NCBI RefSeq assembly: GCF_017829975.1 | Contig: NZ_JAEEGA010000024.1 | Span: forward strand, 32,826 to 70,364 | Direction: 5' to 3' | Origin: Vagococcus allomyrinae | GTDB taxonomy: Bacteria; Bacillota; Bacilli; Lactobacillales; Vagococcaceae | Length of the DNA: 37,539 bases | Part shown: one piece after another, positions 1-7,780 of the stretch | Layout of the letters: every line of letters begins with the position of its first letter | Position numbering within the stretch: position 1 is the first letter of the stretch | The notes under the pieces: generated by a model | The model's database searches: none | The model's input: only the letters and a program-made list of their open reading frames with translations | Told to the model about the DNA's origin: nothing | Translations under genes and position numbers: made by a program

Positions 1-259
1 TGGTAGTTTTTTCGATAATTAGTGAGCCTGTTGCTGGGTTTGTATTTTCATCTGGAGATCCTGGATCTGTTGGTGGCAATTTTGTGCCTGGTTCTTCCGG
101 ATCCGTTGTTTCTGTGTCAGGACCGCCTGCTCCTCCTTCAATAATCTTAACAGATCCATTTGATTTCAAATCTGTCGCCGCTGAAGCCGCTGTTGGTGCT
201 AATGTCCCTAATGCTAATGTCGCTAATAATGCTGCTGCTGATAATGTTCTTAATTTCAT
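1..259 (-). CDS. WxL-domain surface protein, N-terminal part only
   Basis: This is the first 86 codons of a small WxL protein whose gene runs off the left edge. The ATG at 259 follows a strong AGGAGGAG ribosome binding site. The visible part holds a signal peptide (MKLRTLSAAALLATLALG, then ASAAT) and a Pro/Asp/Glu-rich linker. It is base-for-base the same as the start of the next gene (329-1105), including the upstream spacer, so it is another copy in a tandem array. The C-terminal WxL domain that would bind peptidoglycan is outside the window. Whether this copy is full length cannot be seen. Confidence 0.85.
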   Translation of the reverse strand, partial: MKLRTLSAAALLATLALGTLAPTAASAATDLKSNGSVKIIEGGAGGPDTETTDPEEPGTKLPPTDPGSPDENTNPATGSLIIEKTT

Positions 260-328
260 GTGTAACTCCTCCTATATTGTGGTATCTATTTGATTAATTG
301 ATTACTCTGTTATCAACTTATCACTGGA

Positions 329-1105
329 TTAAGGTGCTGCTTCAATAGTCCATGTAATCTCTGCATCGTATACGCCTTCGACCATATTCGATGCTGTTCC
401 AGCTGGAATCTTCAGTTCAACTGATTCATCTTCTGTTCCTGGAGTCCCTATTGTTGAATCGTCACTTTGGCCGAATGACATAATGAAACGGCCTTTCCCT
501 TCTTCTGCCGCTTGAGACGCTGTCACAACTGTTTTCTTATCTGTTGGTGCTTCCGATAATGTGAATCCTGTCGCCACATTCGATGGGATTAAATTGGTAT
601 TCGCTCCATCTGCTACAGCCAATCCATTAGAAAAACTAATCGTTGAGCCACCTAAAACATTACCACCACTTGTAAATTGTTTTGTTAATTGTGCATTAAC
701 TGTATAGCCAAAACTAGCTCCTGAACGAACGTCTGCCCATTGAACGTATGCTCCACGTTTCTTTGTGCCACCTTCAAAACTCATTGGTGTTGCATATTTT
801 TCTTTAATATCATCTGCTGACGTTCCGACTTCTCCAAACTCCAAATTGGTAGTTTTTTCGATAATTAGTGAGCCTGTTGCTGGGTTTGTATTTTCATCTG
901 GAGATCCTGGATCTGTTGGTGGCAATTTTGTGCCTGGTTCTTCCGGATCCGTTGTTTCTGTGTCAGGACCGCCTGCTCCTCCTTCAATAATCTTAACAGA
1001 TCCATTTGATTTCAAATCTGTCGCCGCTGAAGCCGCTGTTGGTGCTAATGTCCCTAATGCTAATGTCGCTAATAATGCTGCTGCTGATAATGTTCTTAAT
1101 TTCAT
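329..1105 (-). CDS. Small WxL-domain cell-surface protein
   Basis: This 258-residue secreted protein has a signal peptide over about residues 1-27 (cleavage near ASAAT) and an acidic Pro-rich linker at about 35-75. A C-terminal WxL domain follows, with LEFGEVG near its start. WxL domains attach proteins non-covalently to the Gram-positive cell wall. The two signature motifs are degenerate: the first reads SFGYTV instead of a W-x-L, and the last reads ITWTIEAAP (W-x-I). The ATG at 1105 follows AGGAGGAG. It lies downstream of another WxL gene (1175-1975), with 69 bp between them, and is probably cotranscribed. It is a member of the 846-bp tandem repeat. Confidence 0.9.
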   Translation of the reverse strand: MKLRTLSAAALLATLALGTLAPTAASAATDLKSNGSVKIIEGGAGGPDTETTDPEEPGTKLPPTDPGSPDENTNPATGSLIIEKTTNLEFGEVGTSADDIKEKYATPMSFEGGTKKRGAYVQWADVRSGASFGYTVNAQLTKQFTSGGNVLGGSTISFSNGLAVADGANTNLIPSNVATGFTLSEAPTDKKTVVTASQAAEEGKGRFIMSFGQSDDSTIGTPGTEDESVELKIPAGTASNMVEGVYDAEITWTIEAAP

Positions 1106-1174
1106 GTGTAACTCCTCCTATATTGTGGTATCTATTTGATTAATTGATTACTCTGTTATCAACTTATCACTGGA

Positions 1175-1975
1175 TTAAGGTGCTGATGACACAATCCATG
1201 TCAATTCGGTTCGGTAATCAACTGGATGTATTTTAGTGCTTTGTGGTACGAATAAAGAAATGGCTGAATTTTCATAGCTAGGTTTCCCCGTAAGTGTATC
1301 TATCACTGGTAAACCAGCCTTATCAAGAATGGGTGACAATGTCGTCGCTTGTTGGTTAGAATTTGTGCTAGATGCCCCAAATGCAACTGTCCAAACACCA
1401 CTTCCTGCGCCATTATTGGCTCTGGCTAACTCATAGGTTGTTCCAATAGCAGTTAATTCAACAGTATCACGAGTAACCGTTGGAGCTTCACTTGAGCCAC
1501 TACTATTCGCCCATGCTCCGTCTAATGATAAAACCGCTCCTCTTAGTTCTTGATCTGCCAATTTTTCTATACTTGCATTTCTAAATTGAAAATCTTGTTT
1601 AACTTGAATCGCCCAGCCGTTTGATCCTGCTCGTTGATCTGTAATTTGAATATAACTCCCTCTAGGCCCTGTCTCTCCAGTAAACTGTTGAGCCTGTGCA
1701 TTAAATTTCCGATTATCTTTATCAATTCTTGCTTGACCAAAATTAAGAGTAGAAACAAAGTCAATTCGCAACTTCCCTTCTGTCGAAGGACCTTCTCCCG
1801 GATCAACCACTTCTTCTGGATTTTCTGGATCTACTGGTTTAGTAACGTCACTTCCAACCACGGTTACTGATCCACCCTGACCAAAACGATCCGGTTCTGC
1901 TGAAACTTCAGGGCTTAGCAGTAAAACGCCACCTGCTAAAATCCCTATCATAGTAAGTTGATGTATTTTCATCAT
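1175..1975 (-). CDS. Small WxL-domain cell-surface protein
   Basis: This 266-residue secreted protein has a signal peptide (about residues 1-26, ending SPEVSAEP), a linker rich in Pro/Glu/Val (DPENPEEVVDPGEGP) and a WxL domain from about residue 68 (RIDFVSTLNFGQARI). The signature motifs are GWAIQV in the middle and LTWIVSSAP at the end, so both have I or V in place of L. The start ATG overlaps the TGA of the upstream anchor-protein gene (CAATGATG), which implies translational coupling. An ATG three bases later is an equally possible start. It differs in sequence from its tandemly repeated neighbour and is an older paralogue. Confidence 0.9.
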   Translation of the reverse strand: MMKIHQLTMIGILAGGVLLLSPEVSAEPDRFGQGGSVTVVGSDVTKPVDPENPEEVVDPGEGPSTEGKLRIDFVSTLNFGQARIDKDNRKFNAQAQQFTGETGPRGSYIQITDQRAGSNGWAIQVKQDFQFRNASIEKLADQELRGAVLSLDGAWANSSGSSEAPTVTRDTVELTAIGTTYELARANNGAGSGVWTVAFGASSTNSNQQATTLSPILDKAGLPVIDTLTGKPSYENSAISLFVPQSTKIHPVDYRTELTWIVSSAP

Positions 1976-2322
1976 TGATTACCTTTATCCTTTCTGCGCC
2001 TTCTTGAAACATAGAACACGCCGATTAGAAATAGTATCATCATGCCGTATATCCCGTACTGGTTCAAGAGGACTCCCAGACTAGGAATTTTGACAATTTT
2101 CTTAGGATCTCCTGATGGGGGCGTCTGACTTGGTTGTGTCCCTGATGAAGATGTACTTGAGTCTGTTGGCTCAGTAGATTCCTCATAAAACGTAATATTA
2201 CCTCCTGTCGAGACCTGCCCTCCTATCCCTTCAGCACCATGCGTAATTCCACCTACTGCAACTATCATCAAACAGCCTGTTAAGAAACAGATCAATATCA
2301 TGATTTTTTTGTATACTTTCAT
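1972..2322 (-). CDS. Small sortase-type anchored protein of the WxL locus, non-canonical sorting motif
   Basis: This 116-residue protein has an N-terminal signal peptide (about 1-29, THGAEG), a short Ser/Thr/Pro-rich stalk and a typical cell-wall sorting tail: a motif at about residue 80, a hydrophobic segment (GIYGMMILFLIGVFYV) and an RRRRKDK charged end. The motif position reads KIPSLG where classical sortase A substrates have LPxTG. WxL loci commonly encode a short LPxTG-type protein in this position, so the role is inferred from context. It has a strong AGGAGG ribosome binding site and a stop codon that overlaps the next start. Anchoring by a sortase that accepts Leu-Gly is an inference. 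A simple membrane anchor is the alternative. Confidence 0.8.
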   Translation of the reverse strand: MKVYKKIMILICFLTGCLMIVAVGGITHGAEGIGGQVSTGGNITFYEESTEPTDSSTSSSGTQPSQTPPSGDPKKIVKIPSLGVLLNQYGIYGMMILFLIGVFYVSRRRRKDKGNQ

Positions 2323-2341
2323 TTATCTCTCTCCTCCTAAT

Positions 2342-5300
2342 TTAAGGCTGTCCTGCCATAAGTTGCCACGTAATTTCTCCTTCATAAGCACCTGTATAGA
2401 CCTTATCATTTGAATTAACTTGCAACTTCAGACCATCGGATCCTGGATCAGTCCCCCAATTACTACTAATATCAAATGAACCTCCGGCTCCCCCCCCATT
2501 CAAATAGACTACCTGTGAAGAACTATTCAAAATTCGTTCTTGTCCGTTATTCACATACCTAAGAGCGTTTACCAATTCTCTACCATCATCATTAGTCATT
2601 GGTGTAGATAACGAGGCTGTTACATTCCAACCAGTAATATTCTCTTCTCGTGTATCTGATACAACTAACCCTTGATCAAATGTTGGATCTTCTACTCGTT
2701 TAGTAGTAGCCGTATAGATAATTGTGCCAAAATCTATTGTTTCTGGCGCTGAAACAAGCGTTAAACTTCCTATAACATTATTACCTGGAACCCCCACTTC
2801 ATTTGACTCTACAGAAATTTCAACATGATTTGCATTTGGATTAACTGGCCCTGCTACAAATGGCGTTTCTTGTGGGGAGTAACCAGTTGCAGTTGCTCGA
2901 TTCTTTATTTCATTATTAAACGCACCTTGCAAAACTGTTACTTTAAACGTGACAGTTACTGTTTCATTTGCCGCAATATCACCACCTTTAATAACCAATC
3001 TTCCTGTATTAACGTCAAAAGTGAAATCGTTGGCCGTAGCTGCTACACCATTAATACTGATACCATGTTCATTAGGATTAAACGCAACCTTATCTTGCGC
3101 TAAGATATCGCTTAATTCCACATTTCGCCAATCCTTGACGCCTTCTTTACTATTTCCAGCTACTAGTTTATACGTCAGAACATCGCCCACCCCCGTAACA
3201 GAACCACCACTTGACGTTACTGTTTTTACTAAGGTTGGAGCATCTGGCAAGACATCTGCTGTTACTTTTCTTTCAGCTGGGGCAAATCGATCGTCATTTC
3301 CACCAGTTACAGTATTGTTAATTGCATCATGATATCCTTCAAAACTATTGTATCCTGTAGGATTAACATTAAGATTTCCAAACGTTCCATCTGGAACATC
3401 GGTATAGGTCGTAGGTAAGTCAAATCCCGTTGTACTCGTTATCTCAGTTGTATCTTTCAAATAAGTATCAACAACATCAGCCTTTGTCAGGTAGTCTGGC
3501 AGATTAATTGTCCATTGATTATTTACAACAATTGTAGAAATTAGTGTATCTGATTCATCCTTTAACCACTCATTATTGACTTTTACAAAGACTTTAGCAC
3601 CATTTTCATCACTTTCACCTGACAATTGTTTTGTTGAATTGTCAAGATCAATTATCGTCATGGCTTTATTAGGTGGGGTAACATCTATGGCAGTTACTTC
3701 CGTTGCAATATCTGTCGGAAGACTTACAATAGAATCAGGGCTATCAGCTGTTTCAGCCCCACGCCAGGCACTTAGCACTTGAACTTTTTGCCCCGATTGA
3801 ATGAATTTACCTTCAGGGATATCAATTTTCACCATTCCTTTTTTATCTTCACCATAAACCGAAGTATTATCACCAATCGATTTCCCAACAGCTTCAAAAT
3901 CAAGACTTCCATCAGCATGTCTCACAGCTACCCTTACAGTAACTTCATCTGTAAAGGCATCCCTATTTCCTTCTGAAATACCTTCAGGAACAGAGGCATG
4001 TAACCAGATATGCTTATCTGCATTTGTTGGGATACGTATATCATTAATTTGAGCTCGCTGATTATTTCCATTAATTCTACCTATACTTGCAATTGGATTA
4101 GCTGCTAAAAATGTAGCTAAACTTGGGGTAGTAGGAGAATTAATAGTCTGTAAGTTCTGTCCGCTTGCAGATACAGACACATTTGCAAAGCTAGCCTTAG
4201 GATTCACACTTAATACTGGTTTTACCCACATAGACATATGGTTTTCTAACGTATCAAAAGATGCAGCCTGATAAGACATAAATAATCTTCCAAAATCTGA
4301 TCTAAGATTATTGGTATTCCACAAATCAAAGTATTTCATTTTTCCAAACGATAATTGCGTCCGATAAGATGTTATCAGTGCATTAGTTTCATATGGTTTT
4401 CCTCGTATCACAAGATAAGTATCGTCTCCAGCCATCATTTTGAGTGTATTTCTGACATTGCTTCCCACAAATGCTTGTCCATTATCAGCTGCAATATTAA
4501 TGCTACTATTTTCATCTACAACATCAAAGACGTGAGTAACGTCCCCTGCACCAACTGAACTGCTTATGCTATAAGCCGCATTTTGGCCGAATACTCCAGT
4601 AACACTAGCTTTGTTATGAACAGATAGATTGGAGGCTTCACTGATATTAAAATTAGATGGCCCACCTTGAATATTTATTGTTGGGCTAATACCGGCTGAA
4701 TCTGCCTTCAATATTGATCCCCCACGTATATTCACTTTAGTCCCTTCATTTGCATCAGCCTGACTACCACCCATGTTCAAATTGTAACCTGCTGCATCTG
4801 TTCCATCAGTCTTACTCAGTACAACTTTACTTTCTCCAGAAATATCTAATTCACCACTTCGACTACCTATGTCCAGTTGAGACGGAGATTTGGCTTGTGT
4901 TGTCTTAATGTATAATTCAGCTTTATTGCTCACTTTCACACGCGCATTCGGAGATGTAATTTTAATAACCCCACCATTATCATTACCATTGCTTAGTTGA
5001 GTTGATGCACTAAGCAAATTGACTATCGTATTTTCACCATCAATTTCCAATAAAAATCCGACACCTGCTAATGTATTAGTAGCCAGAGAACTAAACATTG
5101 TTGACACTCTATTTTTCATTGTAAAGTTTGTCCCATTGATTAATCTCAATTCACTTCCAAATGAACCAGCTCCATAGTCAAATGCCCTACCCGCTATATC
5201 GATATCAAAAGAACCATTATCTACTGTTACATTTGTCGAACGACCAAGAGAAAATAATGAAATATTCGTTGCTGTACTTTGACGAGCATAAAACTTGGTT

Positions 5301-6535
5301 CCGTTAAAAGTTATTTTAGATATCGGAGTTCCTGTACCTAAAACAGAAAAAACTGGTTGCGTTAAATTATTCTTTATCTCAATATCCGACTCGTCCCATT
5401 TAGAATCTACTTCCCCCCCAGACACTATAGGTCCATTAAGTACATCAGTTATAATATTTGACTGTTCAAAATTCGCAGTAGTAGTTGTTGCTACATTCGC
5501 AGCTTGCGCAACTCCTCCAAGATTAGTGATAGTTATCGGACTTCCTTTAAAAATTGCCTCAACTGGACTTGTTGCCGCTCCAGACCTAATAATACTTCCA
5601 CTAGTCGTGCCTGTGAATGGACTATTTGTAAAGTTCCCGGTTATTCCAGCTCCAGCAGTATTAGTTGAAATCAGATGACCTGTAACATTCCCCACAGAAG
5701 TTACCGTATTTTCAAATTCAACGTTAGTAGAACTAGTCCCTAAATATAGTGATCTAGCATATATCATATTAAGAGTTGAATCTGAAACTTTCATTCTAGT
5801 CCCTACCGTCGCCGTAGCGGAGTTCCCAAAAAAATCTCCAGCAGTTGTTACATTTACCGTGCTATTACTGATATCAAACACTCCGTTTGGCTGGTTATTA
5901 GTATTGAAATTTGCAGCCAAATATGTGGGCCCAGTACCTGCTACATATTTGAAATCATCTTCTATGTAAACATTTTTGGCTTGAATCATCGGATTAACAA
6001 CAGACCCACTATAAAAATCGACCCCCTCTGAAAAATAAATTGTCCCATAATTTAGAGTTGCCAGTCTTTTCACATTACCTGCTGTGTTAATAGTGGTTTT
6101 TTTAATATTCAAAATCCAATTCAAACCAGTCGCAGCAGCGTGAGTAATGACTGGTGCTGTTGCTGAGCTTCCAACAAATGCGATGTTGTAAATAGACAGC
6201 ATGTTTGACCCATCTGGGGCAGCCAAATTAATCGAATAAGCCCCCATATTAATCGTTCTCTTGTTAGCTCCGGTCCCCCCATTAATTGTGACTGTTCTAC
6301 CTGCTGCTGTGTACGTTCTATTCGCAGTTAAATCAGCCATAACATCAATCTGATCTACGGCTGAATCCCCCAGAGCTGTTTCAAATTCCCCCCATGTACT
6401 TACTTGCACTACATTTGTAGCAACGGGAATCTCTGGAGCAGAAGCCAAAACTGGTTGGCCCCAAAAAATCAGCATAACTATTCCTAAAAATAGTGCTCCT
6501 ACCTTCGCTACACACGTTCTATCTCTAATATTCAC
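2342..6535 (-). CDS. Giant WxL adhesin with pectate-lyase-like domain
   Basis: This is a secreted surface protein of about 1397 residues. The reading frame extends upstream to a TTG at 6571, but an AAGGAG lies inside that extension, nine bases before the GTG at 6535, so GTG is preferred. After a signal peptide (FLGIVMLIFWGQPVLASA) comes a right-handed beta-helix type region. It is Thr/Asn/Gly-rich, starts TWGEFETALGDSAVDQI and resembles pectate-lyase-like adhesive domains. An Ig-like region follows (SGESDENGAKVFVKVNN), then a DUF11/isopeptide-type module (PTLVKTVTSSGGSVTGVGD) and a C-terminal WxL domain with GWNVTA and ITWQLMAGQP. It is the large adhesin of this locus and probably acts in surface attachment. 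No enzymatic residues can be assigned by eye. Confidence 0.9.
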   Translation of the reverse strand: MNIRDRTCVAKVGALFLGIVMLIFWGQPVLASAPEIPVATNVVQVSTWGEFETALGDSAVDQIDVMADLTANRTYTAAGRTVTINGGTGANKRTINMGAYSINLAAPDGSNMLSIYNIAFVGSSATAPVITHAAATGLNWILNIKKTTINTAGNVKRLATLNYGTIYFSEGVDFYSGSVVNPMIQAKNVYIEDDFKYVAGTGPTYLAANFNTNNQPNGVFDISNSTVNVTTAGDFFGNSATATVGTRMKVSDSTLNMIYARSLYLGTSSTNVEFENTVTSVGNVTGHLISTNTAGAGITGNFTNSPFTGTTSGSIIRSGAATSPVEAIFKGSPITITNLGGVAQAANVATTTTANFEQSNIITDVLNGPIVSGGEVDSKWDESDIEIKNNLTQPVFSVLGTGTPISKITFNGTKFYARQSTATNISLFSLGRSTNVTVDNGSFDIDIAGRAFDYGAGSFGSELRLINGTNFTMKNRVSTMFSSLATNTLAGVGFLLEIDGENTIVNLLSASTQLSNGNDNGGVIKITSPNARVKVSNKAELYIKTTQAKSPSQLDIGSRSGELDISGESKVVLSKTDGTDAAGYNLNMGGSQADANEGTKVNIRGGSILKADSAGISPTINIQGGPSNFNISEASNLSVHNKASVTGVFGQNAAYSISSSVGAGDVTHVFDVVDENSSINIAADNGQAFVGSNVRNTLKMMAGDDTYLVIRGKPYETNALITSYRTQLSFGKMKYFDLWNTNNLRSDFGRLFMSYQAASFDTLENHMSMWVKPVLSVNPKASFANVSVSASGQNLQTINSPTTPSLATFLAANPIASIGRINGNNQRAQINDIRIPTNADKHIWLHASVPEGISEGNRDAFTDEVTVRVAVRHADGSLDFEAVGKSIGDNTSVYGEDKKGMVKIDIPEGKFIQSGQKVQVLSAWRGAETADSPDSIVSLPTDIATEVTAIDVTPPNKAMTIIDLDNSTKQLSGESDENGAKVFVKVNNEWLKDESDTLISTIVVNNQWTINLPDYLTKADVVDTYLKDTTEITSTTGFDLPTTYTDVPDGTFGNLNVNPTGYNSFEGYHDAINNTVTGGNDDRFAPAERKVTADVLPDAPTLVKTVTSSGGSVTGVGDVLTYKLVAGNSKEGVKDWRNVELSDILAQDKVAFNPNEHGISINGVAATANDFTFDVNTGRLVIKGGDIAANETVTVTFKVTVLQGAFNNEIKNRATATGYSPQETPFVAGPVNPNANHVEISVESNEVGVPGNNVIGSLTLVSAPETIDFGTIIYTATTKRVEDPTFDQGLVVSDTREENITGWNVTASLSTPMTNDDGRELVNALRYVNNGQERILNSSSQVVYLNGGGAGGSFDISSNWGTDPGSDGLKLQVNSNDKVYTGAYEGEITWQLMAGQP

Positions 6536-6571
6536 TTTCACTTTCTCCTTCCATTCTATAAACTCTTGCAA

Positions 6572-6918
6572 CTTACTTTAGCAAGTATGCTATATATCAA
6601 ATGATTTTAACTTCGATAATCAAAATCATATTGATTTTTTTAACAACAATTACACATTTTTTTACTTCGTTTTTTAAACTAACATTTCCGAACCCCATCC
6701 CTTTATAAGTATCTCTTAATAGCAGCAATGGCAACTCTTTCACTAAAGATCAATACGCATTATTAGCAGTAATATTGAACAAGAACTCAAAAATGGCTGC
6801 TCTTTCAATTATTTTGGTGGAGAGTGTTACACAGATTATTAAACTCTAGCAGCATGACCATGAAAAGAAATTACCAATTAACTAATTTAGCTATTAAGTG
6901 CCAAAAATTGATCATCAT
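6572..6918. other. Intergenic region between adhesin and resolvase-like gene
   Basis: This is 347 bp of very AT-rich spacer. It holds an 8-bp hairpin (ATGATTTT at 6601-6608 with AAAATCAT at 6622-6629) followed on the plus strand by a T-rich run. There is no convincing open reading frame. It probably carries the adhesin's leader and perhaps its own promoter, but I could not settle a -35/-10 pair. Confidence 0.4.
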
Positions 6919-7467
6919 TTAGGATTCAGTAATAGGGTAAGACCTAATATATTTATGCACACTTCCAAGTGAAACACCACAAATCGCTGAAATTTCTCTA
7001 AATGAATATTTTTGGTTATGCAGATCAAATATTTTGAGAACAACCTCTTCTGAAAGTCTTGGACGTCCTATAGTTTTCCCGGAGGCTCGTTGTTTTTCAA
7101 TAGCAATTAATTGCTTAGCTCTCCTTTGCTCTTGATTAGATTTGACTACCAATTGATAGATCATAAAAAATTGTGGAACTTCTAATGTGTCTATTTTTTC
7201 TTTCAACACGAGCAATCTAATGTTTTTACTTTCAAGTTGATTTAGAATAACATTCATTTGATTCATATTAAATCCAAATGAAGATAACGACGTTACCACC
7301 ATAGTATCACCTGGGGATAATACTGATATCATTTTTTCGATTTTTGAATCTTCAGTACTAATTTCTCTTTCGACAAAAATATTGTCACAAGGAACACTTT
7401 TTAGTAAAGAAAGGCACCTATTAACATCTGAAGTAAACGTTTCCCTGATATATCCGTAAACTGACAT
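6919..7467 (-). CDS. Catalytically inactive serine-resolvase-like DNA-binding protein, probable regulator of the WxL operon
   Basis: This 182-residue protein has the outline of a Tn3/gamma-delta-type resolvase: an N-terminal fold starting MSVYGYIRET, a long helix with EQRRAKQL, then KTIGRPRLS and a C-terminal helix-turn-helix (FREISAICGVSLGSVHKY). The catalytic positions are not conserved. Active resolvases have YxRVS with the nucleophilic Ser; here it is YIRETF. The D-R-L-x-R segment after GDTLVV reads SLSSFGF, so both active-site arginines are missing. It therefore probably binds DNA without cutting it. It is the first gene downstream of the candidate invertible promoter, with AGGAGG six bases before its ATG. 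A similar protein (30953-31504) accompanies the second WxL locus. Regulation is inferred. Confidence 0.8.
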   Translation of the reverse strand: MSVYGYIRETFTSDVNRCLSLLKSVPCDNIFVEREISTEDSKIEKMISVLSPGDTMVVTSLSSFGFNMNQMNVILNQLESKNIRLLVLKEKIDTLEVPQFFMIYQLVVKSNQEQRRAKQLIAIEKQRASGKTIGRPRLSEEVVLKIFDLHNQKYSFREISAICGVSLGSVHKYIRSYPITES

Positions 7468-7499
7468 AACAGACCTCCTAATTCATTAAATTTGTACTA

Positions 7500-7727
7500 C
7501 TTTGTATAATATGTGTTATGTAAACTAAAATTTATAAAATGGCTAAATAAAATAACAAATAAAAATCTATCAACCCCTTGGTATATATGAGAGATTTACT
7601 TGTTTTGAATTTAGCTGTCGTTAAATAAAATATTACTCGAGTCAAATAAGTAGACTAAATAAAATGTATCATGCTATAATCCCTTTAGAAAAGTGCGTAG
7701 AGTTTACATAACACATATTATACAAAG
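7500..7727. promoter_or_regulatory. Candidate invertible promoter element (27-bp inverted repeats, 174-bp spacer)
   Basis: Bases 7500-7526 and 7701-7727 are perfect inverted repeats. The core can be checked from TTTGTATAATATGTG at 7501 and its complement ending at 7726. The 174 bp between them contain a good promoter reading right, away from the WxL operon. To the right is a terminator (7741-7780). To the left, 21 bp beyond the arm, is the AGGAGG of the resolvase-like gene. If the segment flips, the promoter would drive that gene and possibly the adhesin operon. This is the standard architecture of a phase-variable invertible promoter. The orientation seen here would be OFF. Inversion itself is inferred. 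Confidence 0.65.
7651..7686 (+). promoter_or_regulatory. Sigma-A type promoter with extended -10 inside the invertible segment
   Basis: The -10 box is TATAAT at 7675-7680, preceded by TGC, which gives a perfect extended -10 (TGCTATAAT). An 18-bp spacer separates it from TAGACT at 7651-7656, a 4/6 match to TTGACA. It reads to the right across the 7701-7727 repeat arm and into the 7741-7780 terminator, with no gene between, so in this orientation its transcript appears to serve no coding purpose. Confidence 0.65.
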
Positions 7728-7740
7728 AAGAACCAACAAA

Positions 7741-7780
7741 AATCCCACCAATCATCATTAGATTTATGGTGGGGTTTTTT
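7741..7780 (+). terminator. Rho-independent terminator facing the invertible promoter
   Basis: The stem pairs CCCACCA (7744-7750) with TGGTGGG (7767-7773), with further A-T and G-T pairs below, followed by TTTTTT. It would end transcripts from the promoter at 7651-7680, about 60-90 bases after initiation. Confidence 0.8.

Larger units (their letters stand above)
1..1185. repeat. Tandem direct repeat, period 846 bp, carrying WxL genes
   Basis: Bases 1-339 are identical to 847-1185, with no mismatch found by eye. The unit contains one whole WxL gene plus its spacer and ribosome binding site. Identity ends at 339/1185, a few codons inside the 3' end of the gene, where the two genes diverge (GCAGC versus TGATG on the minus strand side). 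Perfect identity across coding and non-coding bases indicates a very recent duplication or ongoing gene conversion. Because the window starts inside the repeat, the true number of units is unknown and could be collapsed in an assembly. Confidence 0.9.

Noticed and set aside
84-293. Plus-strand reading frames at 84-293 and 765-1139
   Set aside because: They are antisense shadows of the repeated WxL genes; the same frame appears twice only because the DNA is duplicated, and neither has a ribosome binding site.
7500-7727. The 27-bp inverted repeat as a simple terminator or long hairpin
   Set aside because: A 174-bp spacer is too long for a terminator stem and there is a separate terminator immediately outside.
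7500-7727. The 27-bp repeats as terminal repeats of a transposon
   Set aside because: The inside holds only a promoter and no transposase, and no flanking target duplication was seen; a small MITE cannot be fully excluded.
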